DNA from: Cloeon dipterum
Taxonomy: Eukaryota > Arthropoda > Insecta > Ephemeroptera > Baetidae
DNA length: 64,000 nt
Assembly (NCBI RefSeq): GCF_949628265.1
Contig: NC_088786.1
Span: 25,689,681-25,753,680, forward strand
Direction of reading: 5' to 3'
Below, one piece after another: positions 39,931 through 52,074 of the stretch (positions are counted from its first letter, which is position 1; each line of letters starts with the position of its first letter). A program made the translations under genes and the position numbers. The notes beneath the pieces are model-generated. The model did no database searches, was not told the origin of the DNA, and worked only from the letters and a program-made list of their open reading frames with translations.

Positions 39931-42900
39931 TGAATCTCTCCACTATCAAGCTCTTGACTCAAACAATGAGCTGCCTATAAGAAATAGAAAAATGACATCG
40001 ATTTGTAAAATGTTAATTTGTATTTTTCTCTTGCTGATCTGAATAAACTAAGCAATACATTACCTTACCATTGAAAACAGCACAAAAAGTTAATTCTCAT
40101 TATTGATCAGTTGAAAGTGAGGGCTAACATATTACGCTGGTCTTCTTTGATTTTCCTCTTTTGAATTCCAACGTGCCTTTACTCCTTGGAAGAAAGAACT
40201 ATTATATTTTTTACTCTTCTCCTTTGAGTTAGTTATTGCCTCTCTTGATGGAGAAGCCCATCTTATTTTTAATTTTCTGTCACCTTCATTCAACGAACAA
40301 GGACGAATAGCTGTACATCCTTCCCTCTGGACTCGTTATTTTCAATTATCAGTCTTAGCTCAGGAAAATCAAACGTAAATTTGATTTTTTTTATACATTA
40401 TTGCTATAATGTTTACATAATAATATCACACTTGCAAATCCATAATATAGCTTGAAAGTTAACTTCCTCTAAACCGTTTACTCATCAATAGAAATCGTTA
40501 TGTTTATTTAAAAGTAAAGCAGAGGAATGAAACCCTCATCAATCAGACAAACAACTCCTAATAGCAACATTAAATTTGAGATTGCTTAAAAAGACCAGCT
40601 GCATTTTAGGCAAAGAAAAAAGGAAATTTTCATCACAGCTGGGTGACCTGTTAAATATATCATACTCCCACATTGAAACAAAATTACGATTCATTGGATA
40701 TTTTTGGACAGCGGGAAAACCTAGGCAAACAAAACCAGGAGATATAAGGAGATGCTGCGAGTAACAAGATACGCCCTTCATGTTTGTTTCAGGAATTGAG
40801 CAACGTCTGATGTGTCGCCGATTCATGGCTGTTAGACGGGTTTCAAAATAATAAAGCTGCATGCGTGCAAACAGGCACTACACACATTTTACACACGGAG
40901 TGCTTAGCGGGCCATCTGCGTATGATTGCATTATGTGCGCGGCTAAAACCAGAGCAAGCCGTGTAATTAACTAATCAAAAAGGGTTTAGTTGTCGAAAAG
41001 AAAGCTCCAGAGTACCACGCACAATATAATTTGATCTCGGGGAATGCTGCACTTTTGTAACAGAATGCAGGAAGTGCATAAAAGTCAATAAACGCGTCCA
41101 GTTTTTCAATTGACCAGGAACACTCGTGTGCACTGGATTCCAGGAGATGGAGAGCAGATGCGGAGCACACGCGCAGAGTGCGAGGGAAAGTTTTTCACAT
41201 TCATACGGCTGCTGGATGTAGTTTATGAATCTGAATTCGTGCGTGCTCGCGTTTCGTTTTGTCTGTCACTCTCGATTTTCAGAGTCACCGGTTCTGACAG
41301 CGCCGCGAGAAAAGGACACATGCCGATTTAGCACTAAATTTCGAGATTAACTTTTCTCGAGCATGAGGATTAGAAACTCAACAGTTTCGTCACAGCACCT
41401 CGAGAAAAATTGACATAAATAGCGGCTTAGTTTGGTGCGGTGAATTAATTTACAAAATTTATATTTTCTCACAATAAAACGTAATGATCGGCTCTTTAAT
41501 TGGTGCAATGACCGAAAATCTGCACTAACTCGTTTGCTCTAATTTTCCCCAAAAAATATATTTATTGTTAGAGTATAAGTGCGGTGTGGAGCGTCTTCAA
41601 GGCTGCACGCTAATTGCTCCACAAGACCACCGACTGTAACTTTGGCTTCTTTCATTTCTTTTGGGGAGTGTGTGTGTATGCAATTGCTTGAATGCCAAAG
41701 CTTTTAGCATTGCGCCAAAGTTTCAGGCTCACTTAGATAAGCCAGTGATCATTGTGTTAATTACAATTCACTCTCACTTTCAGTTTTAGCCGCAACCTCT
41801 AGTGCTAACAAGCGTTAATCATTTAAGCTCTTTGTAGGTATTATTGACTCTCGTGTTTGGGAATTTTGCAAAAGTTTCTGCGTGAGTTGACAAGTTTCAC
41901 CATTTTTGTTGTTTCTCCAGAGAAATATTAATTGATTTGAAATGGGACATAAACACTAGATTAGTTGCAACGTGAAGAGGTCTTTATCACGAACAGATTA
42001 AGGTTGCTTCCAGCCTTAGGGCTAGTCATCTCTCTTTTCACAAGAGGTCACAAATTGATCGCAGCAGAGATCCGACCAGTCGTTCACTCAAAACACAAAC
42101 TTCGTGCTTTCTTAGAATAATTTCTCACACAAGATGCCGTCTCACACGCTATCAGCGCAAATAAAGATCCGTGGGCAAAAATCAGGTGCTCATTTTTACC
42201 ATGATGTGTGCAGCTCTTTCAAGCAGGAAAGCACGGTCGCGGTGTTTTTATTGTCGGCATACATTATGCGTGCTGTTCGAATAACAAACACCCAAATAAA
42301 ACTTTCCACAGGGCAATTTGGCGTAATATTTCCAAGCATACTTGTGACCGCCAAATTCTTTTCACGCCTCGCGGTGCCGATTCCCTTTTTTGTGAGCAAC
42401 TGCCAGGGGACAAAACTAAAATAGGAAGTGACCAAAGCAAAGTGGAAATGCCTTAAGTTTCTCTCTGAATGCACATCGCAGTACGTCGGAAGGGTACAAT
42501 ATGTTGATCTGTGGCTTTTGTTGCCATAATTTCACGCTGCGTGGTTTTACTAGCGTGAATTAGTGAGCCGCGCAGGTTAAAGCAGCATGGCATGAAGAAC
42601 AATCTATCGTTTGCTATTCCCGCGTCATATATACGGTGTCAGCTATAGCGGAGATACACAATCAGTGTGCGAGCCGGTTCGCCTTTCGATTAATTCGCAC
42701 GAGCAGCGGAATTTCTAATGGCAAAAGTTCAATATTTAAATGGGAGATAATGATCACCAATCAGATGCCACGCATTGTTCCGTTGATAGGCAAATTGAGC
42801 GGAGCTAAAGAGCACTTTCCATCGTTGCACAAACACAATCTGCTAATTAATCGGCACCAAAACAATAATATTAAAAGCGCTTCAGAAAGCATAATTGAGA

Positions 42901-45900
42901 ACAAAGCAAGCAAACTCTCGACGTCCATCTGCCGTGGCAAAGATGGTTTGTCAGTCTCCATCTCATTTCGCCCGAGAGAAAATTATTAATTATGTTCGAC
43001 TAGATGAGATGGTTTGAATTTCTAAAACGCAAGTTGCATAACTGCTTGTTGGCACAGAGGATTATTTTTAATTAAAAAATAGACCAACACCTTTTGGTAG
43101 TTTCTCTGAAAACAAAACTTTAATTAAATAATTTTTTGATAACATCCAGATTGAGGTTAATTAATTTTTGAGTCAGCAAAAATGCTAATGTATGTGATAA
43201 AAGAACGACCACCTTGCACATTTTGATATATGCATGTTTTTCTCTGCACTTCAGCACGTTATAAATAGAGGCATTTAAAAATTTTATAACTTTTTGTTCC
43301 ACAATAGTGCCATTCAGGGAGGTATTTTGAAATTTTGTCTTATGTATAAGAGATAAACAATCTTAAAACCCAAAATATTTTAGCAATGATTTGGGCCTCA
43401 TTCAATAATCAATTATTTCTCGCTGCAAACTAAAATAAACCTAAAAGTTTTAAAGAGCTTTTCCTGGTCAAGGTTTTCTGCACTTTTTAAATATAATTTT
43501 ACTGAACATTCTCCTAGTTGAAATACATATTTCCCATATCATTGAAAGACAGAAATTATATAACTCTTGACTTCATTCCTCCTCTGCTTTTTTGTAAAAA
43601 GTTGCGCGAAAGAGATTATTATTATTAATGTACTTATTCTGAACGTAATGTGATGCATCAGGCTTTCGAAACGGCGAGTCACCGTGATTGCTGCGAATGG
43701 CACGCCCGCACTGCCCACACACAGCAGCAAAATTTGCACGTTTAATTTCATTTGTAAGGATAATACCTCTCTTGGTGGGTTATCTATCTGCTCGCGCGGC
43801 GCTTGTTATGCTAATCACTGGCATTGTTAGGCATCTTGGCCGCCGTTAGAAGGTGTGACGCCCAACGCTTTAATGTTGTCTCTCGAGGTGTTCGCGTCTG
43901 CGGCACATTCCACACGTATCGCTCTCTATTACTTAGTAGTTGTTGTTGCTCGCACCGACTGTTTTGCATACTTAAGCGTTATCACACTGCGTTTATATGG
44001 GATGAAAGTGACAAGGACGTGAAACACGCCTACGCGATATCATTTAACTTCTGCAACTTGTCGGCAAATATAGTTGCAAAAGTTTAATAGCTGCGCGGTG
44101 GTTCACGCTTCTGAATTTAACAACCGTTTGGTGATCACCGAAAAAAGAAAGCTTGAAGGTTTGAATTCCGAGCATGTGCAAGATATGAGCTTGTTTAGTG
44201 TCATCGCAGCAGATAATGTGATTAGCGTGTGTTAATTTCTCGCGTGCATCTTCTTGTCACAATGCGCACATTCAGCGTTTTACACCTGCATGGCATGGCG
44301 TGGCGTTGGCTAAGACATAATTAATAATTTGTTTTTGAATTTTACGCGTGGAATCCTCGCTGCATCGATGACCTTTACCCTTCAGAACATTTCACTTTCA
44401 AATAACCCAGTTCGACGTTCAGTTAGCACCAAAGTGTTAATAATAAGGTGGACAATCTTGATAGCTTTAAAATCGTATACAAATAAATTTCGCAGCAGGA
44501 AAGCGCCGCATTATAAAACTGGTTACCGTTTATTTCAATAGTCGCTTCAGAGCCGGTGGGTATGGTACGCGCAAACAAATTTATTTGGCTTCAATATCAC
44601 TCCCTTCCTCTTTCGCGTGTGTAGCTTCAATTATACGTACGCATAAAACTCATAAGCGCGCATTATTGCCAATCCTGTACGAGGCACAGGTGGGATTTGT
44701 AGGGAAGGATGATGTCACGAAGGTGCAAAAATCTCGTTTCTCCAAAACCTTTGGCGTAACTCGTTTCTATCTACTGAAAAAAAACTGGTACGCAGAGGAG
44801 AAACTCCCATTTGTGTGTGTGTGTTTTTTTACATTTGCGTATTAGCATCGGCTTGACCACTAGCCAACCTAGACCGAGTGGCCGAGAGAGTGAGAGATGA
44901 GTGTTAAAAGTTATTGCTTCAACATCGCAGCCAGCAGCAGAGGCACAGCCACCGGACCGACCACGTTAAAAAGTAGATGAAGCAGCATCAGGAATTTCTG
45001 ATTTCACCTTCATGCCAGGTTATGTTTGGGATCCAATTCTCGTTTTATGCGATGAGGTGGAAAGTTGAAAAACACGGCAAGTGGTGCTGCGGATCCTTGC
45101 CGGATAGCCCGGTCGGGCCGAGAGGATTGCCTGTTTAGCGCCCACGGCAGCTTGAGCTATTAGATTTCGCTCTCTATAATGCGTTCGCAGGCAAAAATGC
45201 CTCTTCCTTGCACAACCGCACGTCTTACGACCACCTATGCGAGCGGCTGTTCTTGTTAATTGGCCTCTATTAATTCACTGGCTGGGACACTGGATTCTGC
45301 TCCGAAGAAAGTTCGCGTCACTTTCCATCAGCACCATAGACCTGCCGCTTTTTAAACATCTAACGTAACTATTTGTACGGTCAGCGTCGATTTTTTGCTC
45401 TATCAAAGTCGCCAAAAACTGCCAACAGAGCAACGTTGAATTACAAAATACATTTGAATATTCTGGACGGGCCTTCATGAAAAATAACTGCAAAGTATTT
45501 TCTCCTTGAGGTTGCACAGGCTACTTTTACCCTTTTCTATAAGATCCGACGACAATGCAACTGTTGCTGTCTTTAATCTGATTACTGTCGGCCAATTTTT
45601 TGCACCTGCCTTTCCCTTGACATCACCTTTTAAACTTTGCAGTGCGTTGCAAAACAAAATTTAGAGTTGCACGGTGGTCAAGCTTTTGTGACAAGTCATC
45701 TCAAAAGTTTATTATTATGTCGAAGGAGCAGGCAGATAAATGCTATGAAATTGAAAGTTGCGCGTCATAAAAGTCCGGCCTCGTATATGTTTTGGAGAGA
45801 AATGTGGAGCAAAAAACGCGCCTTTTAGCATCAGCTCCCGATAAAATCGTTCGGAGAAAGAGCAAGGAGAAACACACACACACCACAACTGCCGCCGAAT

Positions 45901-48837
45901 TGTAAAACGCATAGCCGCTGTTCTTGCACAGATTGCACACCAGCAATTTACAATATAGAAACTTTTATCTCGTGTACTTGGGTGATCATCTTCGCGCGCA
46001 CCAGCTCCGATAAAAACCGGCGTGCAGCGCAATTTTGCTTTTTACGAGCCGGAATCAAGAACGGGTTTAATTGCTCGACACTTTAGCTCAACGAAAGTGC
46101 TAATACCCAAGATTAAAATTGCAAAAAAAATCACCAACGGGCAGTGCAACACACCAAGAAACGAGCGTGCGCTGGAATCTCTGTACTTTTGCTTATTAGC
46201 ATCTCTTAATTGCATCTCGAATTCCGGCTCTTGCATTCCTGGCAAAGTGCCTAGCGAGGAAATCGCAATTGATTCCAATGTTGAAAATACTACAAATCAT
46301 CGCGAGACTTTTCACGCTCATCCAAATTAGAAAGCAAAAACCATTGAATTGCTTCTTTATATCGGGAACAAATTGAAAATTTTCTAAGTCAGGCAGATCC
46401 GAAATGAAAGCGATTTAAATGTAACCACAGGTTGGAGAGAGAAAAAGAGCTAGATTTTCCCTTATTGGACTGCATAACCAAACATTATTTCTGATAAACA
46501 AACAATGCGATTGCCAAGTCAAACACGCCCGTTTCACATAGTTGCCAAGCAAAACATAAAACGCAACGATCAACAGTTCAATTATGAAGTCATTATTACC
46601 AAAGTTGAAAATCGAAAGTGTGTGTGCGTAATAAGGAGAATGCGGCGCGGACAAAAAGCGGAATATGCGTTGGCTTGGATGATGACGGAGAGCGGCCGCT
46701 TCTATTCTCTCGCACACGCATGTGAGTGTAGCGCTCGGACGTCAATTTCCTCGGCTAAATTACAATTCAAGATGCGAGTGGACGCAACTTTCACTTGATA
46801 TGCAGCAAGTGCTTCTTCCTCTGCATAATAAAGAAAAGTCAATAATATCCGTGCTCACCAAGAGCTGATTTTCAAGTTTAATTGGGCCAAAAATTTCCCA
46901 CAAATCTCGATGAAAGATGAGTGTGAGAGCAGTGAAATGCAACTATAGCTATCATCATTTTGACACGCCGTATCAATCTCGAAATTCTGACAGTTTGGAA
47001 AATATTTTGCTTCTTGATCGTCTTATAATAGGCCTGCAGGTGCATCTCATTGATGTCACTTGCATAAATGCCGCGTCGTCTTGCTAAAGACAATAAATAA
47101 ATCACTGACCATGTCATGTCATGATAGATGTTCAGCTATGAAGCGCATCAAGCGCGTTTAGTTTTTAAATGAGAGGAATATGATTTCTCTTGTCTGTCAG
47201 TTGCGTCGGAATGAAATTATAAAAAATAGCGAAAGGTCTATTGGTGCGCTTCAGCTCTTCAAATGGCAGACGACATGCATTTCTCCATCTAGCTTAATTA
47301 ATTTTGGCCTGTTAATTAAATCCGGCAGGCAAGGTAGCAACTTTCTGGACGCCAAAAATCGTACAGTTAAAAGAAGGAAAAATAGGAGCGTTTAATTGCC
47401 CATCCCGATATGGAGCGACGGGAAATCAGCGATTGTGTGGAATTCTAAGATGCGAGAATACCTCTTCTTCAATGGTTGCTGCAAGATGTGGCGGCGATTT
47501 ATAATTTCTGCATCGCGCCTCTTTTCTCAAGGGAAAAGAAATGCAGTAACATCTGCAGCGATATCGCGCGTTCCATATATCCAATCTATAAATAACTAGC
47601 TTCACTCTCTACGTGAATACGCTCAGTGCGCGCATTATTGAAATCGAGTGAGACGCGGACGGACACCAGCTTGACTCTTTGTGCCTGCGGTTAATTGAAA
47701 CTCGCCTTCAAAAGCTGCCAGATTACTAACACGCTTTACTGCAGCTCCAGAGTGTTTTGATGTTCCGGTTCGGCTTAAACTGATAAGTGTTGGTTCGCTT
47801 CTTCGAGTATGCGGTGACTTGCAGAAATATAATTCATGGAAATGGATATTTTGGAGAAAGCGAATTGGCTCGATATTGTGTCCGTCAAGTGCACCTAGGA
47901 GAATCACATACATGCATTTTTTTTTTACCCGACTTCTATTTTTCCCCACTGATTGTTCATTCTTCTTCGTCGTACACATCGCTTGGCTTGCATTCACTCG
48001 TTTCGCCTTATTACTCTCATGACTGATGAATAAACACCTTTCAAATATCTCGCATAATGGGAAAATGTATCTAAAGCACATATCATCGCGCTCAATAATT
48101 AAAATTAAATTTAATTAGTTTTTGGGATTGCTTTCAACATTTTTGGTTAAAAAGAGTTTGCTTTTCAGAATTAAAAAGTCAGTATTATGTAATTTACTAA
48201 CCGAGGAGTACAGAGAAAATAATTAGCAAAGCAATTTATTGGTACTCACACACAGGAAAGTAGGAAAAGGAAAATAGGGTTTAGAGGATGGATTAAATAA
48301 CTGACAAGGAGGGCAAAGCCGAATCAACACTTAAAACAGGTGTTTCCCCTTTTTTACTCGACCTTTCTTATTTTCTTATAATCCTTTGACACTTTGTAAG
48401 ACAATGGACAGGCCATATATCTTGGATGATTTTGCTTTAAAATCTTATTTTTTGAATAGTTATTTTCCAGTAGAAATGACTGTGCGAGTGTTGCTATTTT
48501 ATTTAAATCCCTCCAAGACATGTTTGCCAGGTATGCTGCCTTTTCTCACGTGGTTTATATAATTTTGACGACTTTTTTAATAACATGAATGTATTGACGT
48601 AGTGTGAGAATAAACAACAATATAAGACACACAGTATGAATTTTTCCCATCAGATCTCAAAGTTCACTTGTGGCAGAAATTTTAGCGTGTTATGATGAAT
48701 GTATTTTAGCGTGTTGTTGATGTGTTTAGTATATAGGCACTGTCCAGCGCGACTATCTTTTGATTTGCCGACGTTTCAGCGACATGTTCGCTTTGTACAT
48801 GTGCCTTTTCACTTTTTTGTAAATGTTGATATCAGTG

Positions 48838-48862
48838 AAATAAATGAATAAATAAATAAATA
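48838..48862. repeat. (AAAT)n microsatellite
   Basis: About six tandem AAAT units with one interruption (AATG). Confidence 0.8.
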
Positions 48863-50841
48863 CCGACAAAAACTGTTCATGTCTCAAGCAGTTGAATTTA
48901 AAAAAAATAATGCCCTTTCGACTGATAAATGTATGTAATTTTTTCCAACATCTGGCGGAATGAACAAATATGTCGAAAGCTCACTTGATTAAGCTCAATT
49001 GATAACTTGCATTAAACCTGCCGGCTCATCGGCTCATGTCATGTACATGGCTGGGACCTAACTTTGTATAGTGAGAATTACGCAAGTGCGCGAGGCATAC
49101 TTTTTTTGTTTCTGAGAGCGACACCGGTGACTTATGATGTTCTGTACCAACGTGGATGACGTTCACTTGCACAAAATGTTCCTCGGGGCGATTTGGCCCG
49201 CGTCTTCTAGTGGGCGACTTCCTCGTGCCTGACGGCTCACAAAGGACTCGTCAAAAGGATCGACAAGCGAATTGTATGTTCGCGTTTCATTCGGCACGCA
49301 GGCGAGAATTGCATTATGCATCGCGGCGCGTAATAGTCGGGCGTCCATGACTGCGCAGATATATGCTAGATTCACTTTCTTCGCAGGAGAGCATCATTAG
49401 CAGTAATGAGGACATTTAATTTTAATTCTCCGCGGTGCAGTGAAATCGCGCTGTTCACTTGCAACAATTATCAAGCCCACCACGGCGTTGGCGATTTAAA
49501 AAAAAATATTCGAGAAGTTCGGGCTTCATTCATGCTGTGCGCATTTGCTTTGGTTATTGTGAGTGTAGCGCAAAAAAGCGACCAGCGTGCTGCTCATTGA
49601 GGTGAAAAATTGGCTCTTCATATTAATGCACGCTGAGAGAGTTTGCTCGTCATTACGTTAAATTATAGATCTGTTCGATCTTTTTTGTCCACCGAAATAT
49701 TAAAATTTGGCCCGTGGTGGTTGCGAAATGCTCCCAATCGGACACGTCGGCTAAAATTAAAGAGCGGATTATGGATTCGCGAGCGCCCCGCGGCATTTTT
49801 CGCCGCAGTGACGTGCCAGCCGCCCGTGTCCAGGGGCCAACTCGTGACAAAAGAATGTGTGTTTGTGTAACATCCGTCGACTTTTGGGCACACACATGCG
49901 ATCTTTCCTCTTTTTATGCTAATTGCAAAACTGGTCGAAAGTACACCGGTGTCAGAATTTGGCAGCGTCTGCGATGCTCAAAATCGACGGACGCGCATTC
50001 GTGCCGCACTTTCGACGGACCAATTTGCACCTTGGACGTCCCGAACGTGGAAATAATCGCCTGGATAATTCGCGCGAATGAGCTTTTGCGCGATAATTTC
50101 ACTTCGCAATTGCTTTCATGACTAGCTCGAGTCAATTCTCAACGCGGTACCATAAAAGAAAATTGACTCGAAATTGTGCATTATTTGCGCGACTAGCAAT
50201 AAATTTTGCTCTTGGCGGCGAGTGTTTGTATTGGCAAAGCTGTTCAACACTCGACAGGCGTGATTTTCGGCAAACGTATTCCGCACGCATCTGCGCGGCC
50301 AGTTATGCAACTGCTTATCAGGCACAACAAATAAATGCGGACGTGTAAATGCAAAAACCTATAAAAGAAGTACGTCCTGATTCCCCGTGCGCACGCGAAT
50401 TTGTATGCGGTACGCAATTCATGGAATAATCAAAAGTATACAAGCTCGCAGTATTGGTTGTTTCGGATAATTGCTTAAGTATGCTAATGGCTATCAGGAA
50501 TATGATTGCAATAATTTTTCCACAGTTCAGTAACGTGCTATATTTTAAATGGACCAAAAGATATATTTACATTCACCAAAAGTTTCTACATAAGGCTGGA
50601 TGGAGAAAAATAAAGTTAGTTTCTTCATTGTGAAAATTAAAACCATCACCATTAATCAGTTCGCTAATTTTAAGGACAGCACAATTTTGATAAAAACACG
50701 CTCAATAAATAAATCTTCCACACTCCGATTTTTTTCACTCATCATACATCAGAATCTTCCATTTGTTTTCTGAGATTGTTTTATCGGTGCACATATTTCG
50801 AGATGGGCGTCCCCCTGATTGCGAACAACTCGCGTAATCTC

Positions 50842-50886
50842 CGCGTCCTAATGACATCGCGAGCGAATAACATGGGCGCGCGGGCC
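50842..50886. repeat. Dispersed repeat core, copy 1
   Basis: A GC-rich segment whose 45-bp core, including ATAACATGGGCGC, recurs at 59619-59663 in the same orientation with roughly ten differences. Both copies sit in AT-rich surroundings. On the minus strand this copy ends in a short A-rich run (near 50727). It may be an old SINE-like or transposon fragment; the family is not recognised. Confidence 0.5.
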
Positions 50887-51044
50887 TCATTGGAGGAAGT
50901 CCATAGTCCGGAAATGGACCAGAAAACAACGACTCTCGCCATTAGTCATTTAATCAAGAATTTTGTAGGGCAAAGTCATCTGCAATGGATACAAATAAGT
51001 CAAATAATTTGTAATGACTTAGAAAAAAAATCCTTATTGTTGTT

Positions 51045-51310
51045 TTAAACATTGTAAATAATTAGGTATATCTCTCAAGTATTTATACTTTTTTTAAAAA
51101 ATATGATATATAATGCAAATTTATACAAAAATAAATTAATTGATTAAACAAAATAATTTTAAATAGTAAAAAAATTTAAATTATTTTTTTAATTAATTTA
51201 AAAATTTTAATAAACTCAATTTTATAAAATATTTCCTAATTTTTTAACGTGTTAATACAATTTTTATTAAAAAAATTTTAAAAATAGTTTTGTTTAAAAA
51301 AATTAAGTTC
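51045..51310. other. Extremely AT-rich block
   Basis: About 265 bp made almost entirely of A and T (homopolymer runs and TTTAAATT motifs), with very few G or C. It ends abruptly at a pyrimidine tract and AG (near 51321). It lies about 600 bp upstream of the octad-protein promoter and could act as a flexible or nucleosome-depleted spacer, or be a decayed element. Confidence 0.6.
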
Positions 51311-51911
51311 AACCCTTTCAGTTCCTGTTGACCTATATTATTTGTTCGCGATTTTATTGGGTGCAAATGCTTCGTTGCCAACTGAGGCCAAAGCAGGGCT
51401 GCTTTCCTATCTCAGCCAGAGACACCATCCAATTAAAAAGAGGTTTAAATTTCGTAAATTTGTCTATTAATTTTTTTTATAAACATGTGGGACACAACAA
51501 GTTCATCAGCTGGGTGCTTGTGCAACTAATGAGGGTCGGCGAAGAAAAGTTGCGTGCAATACTCAGTCGGGAACAAGTGAAATGACGGCTCGAATTCGAG
51601 CAGCGGGAAGGAGAGAGAGATCCCACCCTCTCGAAGCGGTGCGCGGCAAGTAGAGAAAGTGAAGCGACGCCGCCTTTTGTGGGACTAAAACACACACGTT
51701 GCTATACATTAAGACACAGGAGGGACGATTTTACGGTGTGAGCATTGGAAGGACGCGCGAGTGGTGATGGCCGTGTGGCGGTAGAGAAAAAAAACGAGCG
51801 AATGTGTGGCGGGGATTGCTTCTTTCTTCTTTCTCTCTCTAAAATATTAGAGAGTATCAGCCCTGTGCGGCGGCGGCTAAGTGGGGATACGCATTGTAGA
51901 TATACCTGTGG

Positions 51912-51951
51912 TATATAAAGCACTCCGGATACCGCATTTTGATATCAGTCT
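51912..51951 (+). promoter_or_regulatory. TATA box and initiator of the octad-protein gene
   Basis: TATATAAAG at 51912-51920 is followed by the arthropod initiator TCAGTC at 51945-51950. The predicted start A is at 51947, 33 bp from the TATAAA core. This gives a 128-nt 5' UTR before ATG 52075. The upstream 300 bp is purine-rich (GAGAGAG, GAAAGAAA on either strand). Spacing and motif match are good enough to regard this as the core promoter. Confidence 0.75.
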
Positions 51952-52074
51952 GTCAAGAAAAGTAGGTGTAGGTCCACAGAGCCTGCAGCCTACCAGCCAA
52001 CCGACCAGCAGAGTTTCCACCCCAACAGCAGCCATCTCCGAGCTGTGGCGAACAGAGGGTAGTCGCCGCGCAAC

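Larger units (their letters stand above)
30473..50700. other. Gene-poor DNA, right part of a 33-kb desert
   Basis: No gene could be supported on either strand. Open frames such as 35826-36326 (166 codons), 47635-48081 and 49714-50121 overlap frames on the opposite strand and lack motifs. Simple repeats, a small hairpin and one possible small membrane protein are listed separately. The region may contain regulatory DNA for flanking genes, or introns of a gene whose exons I cannot see. Confidence 0.4.
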
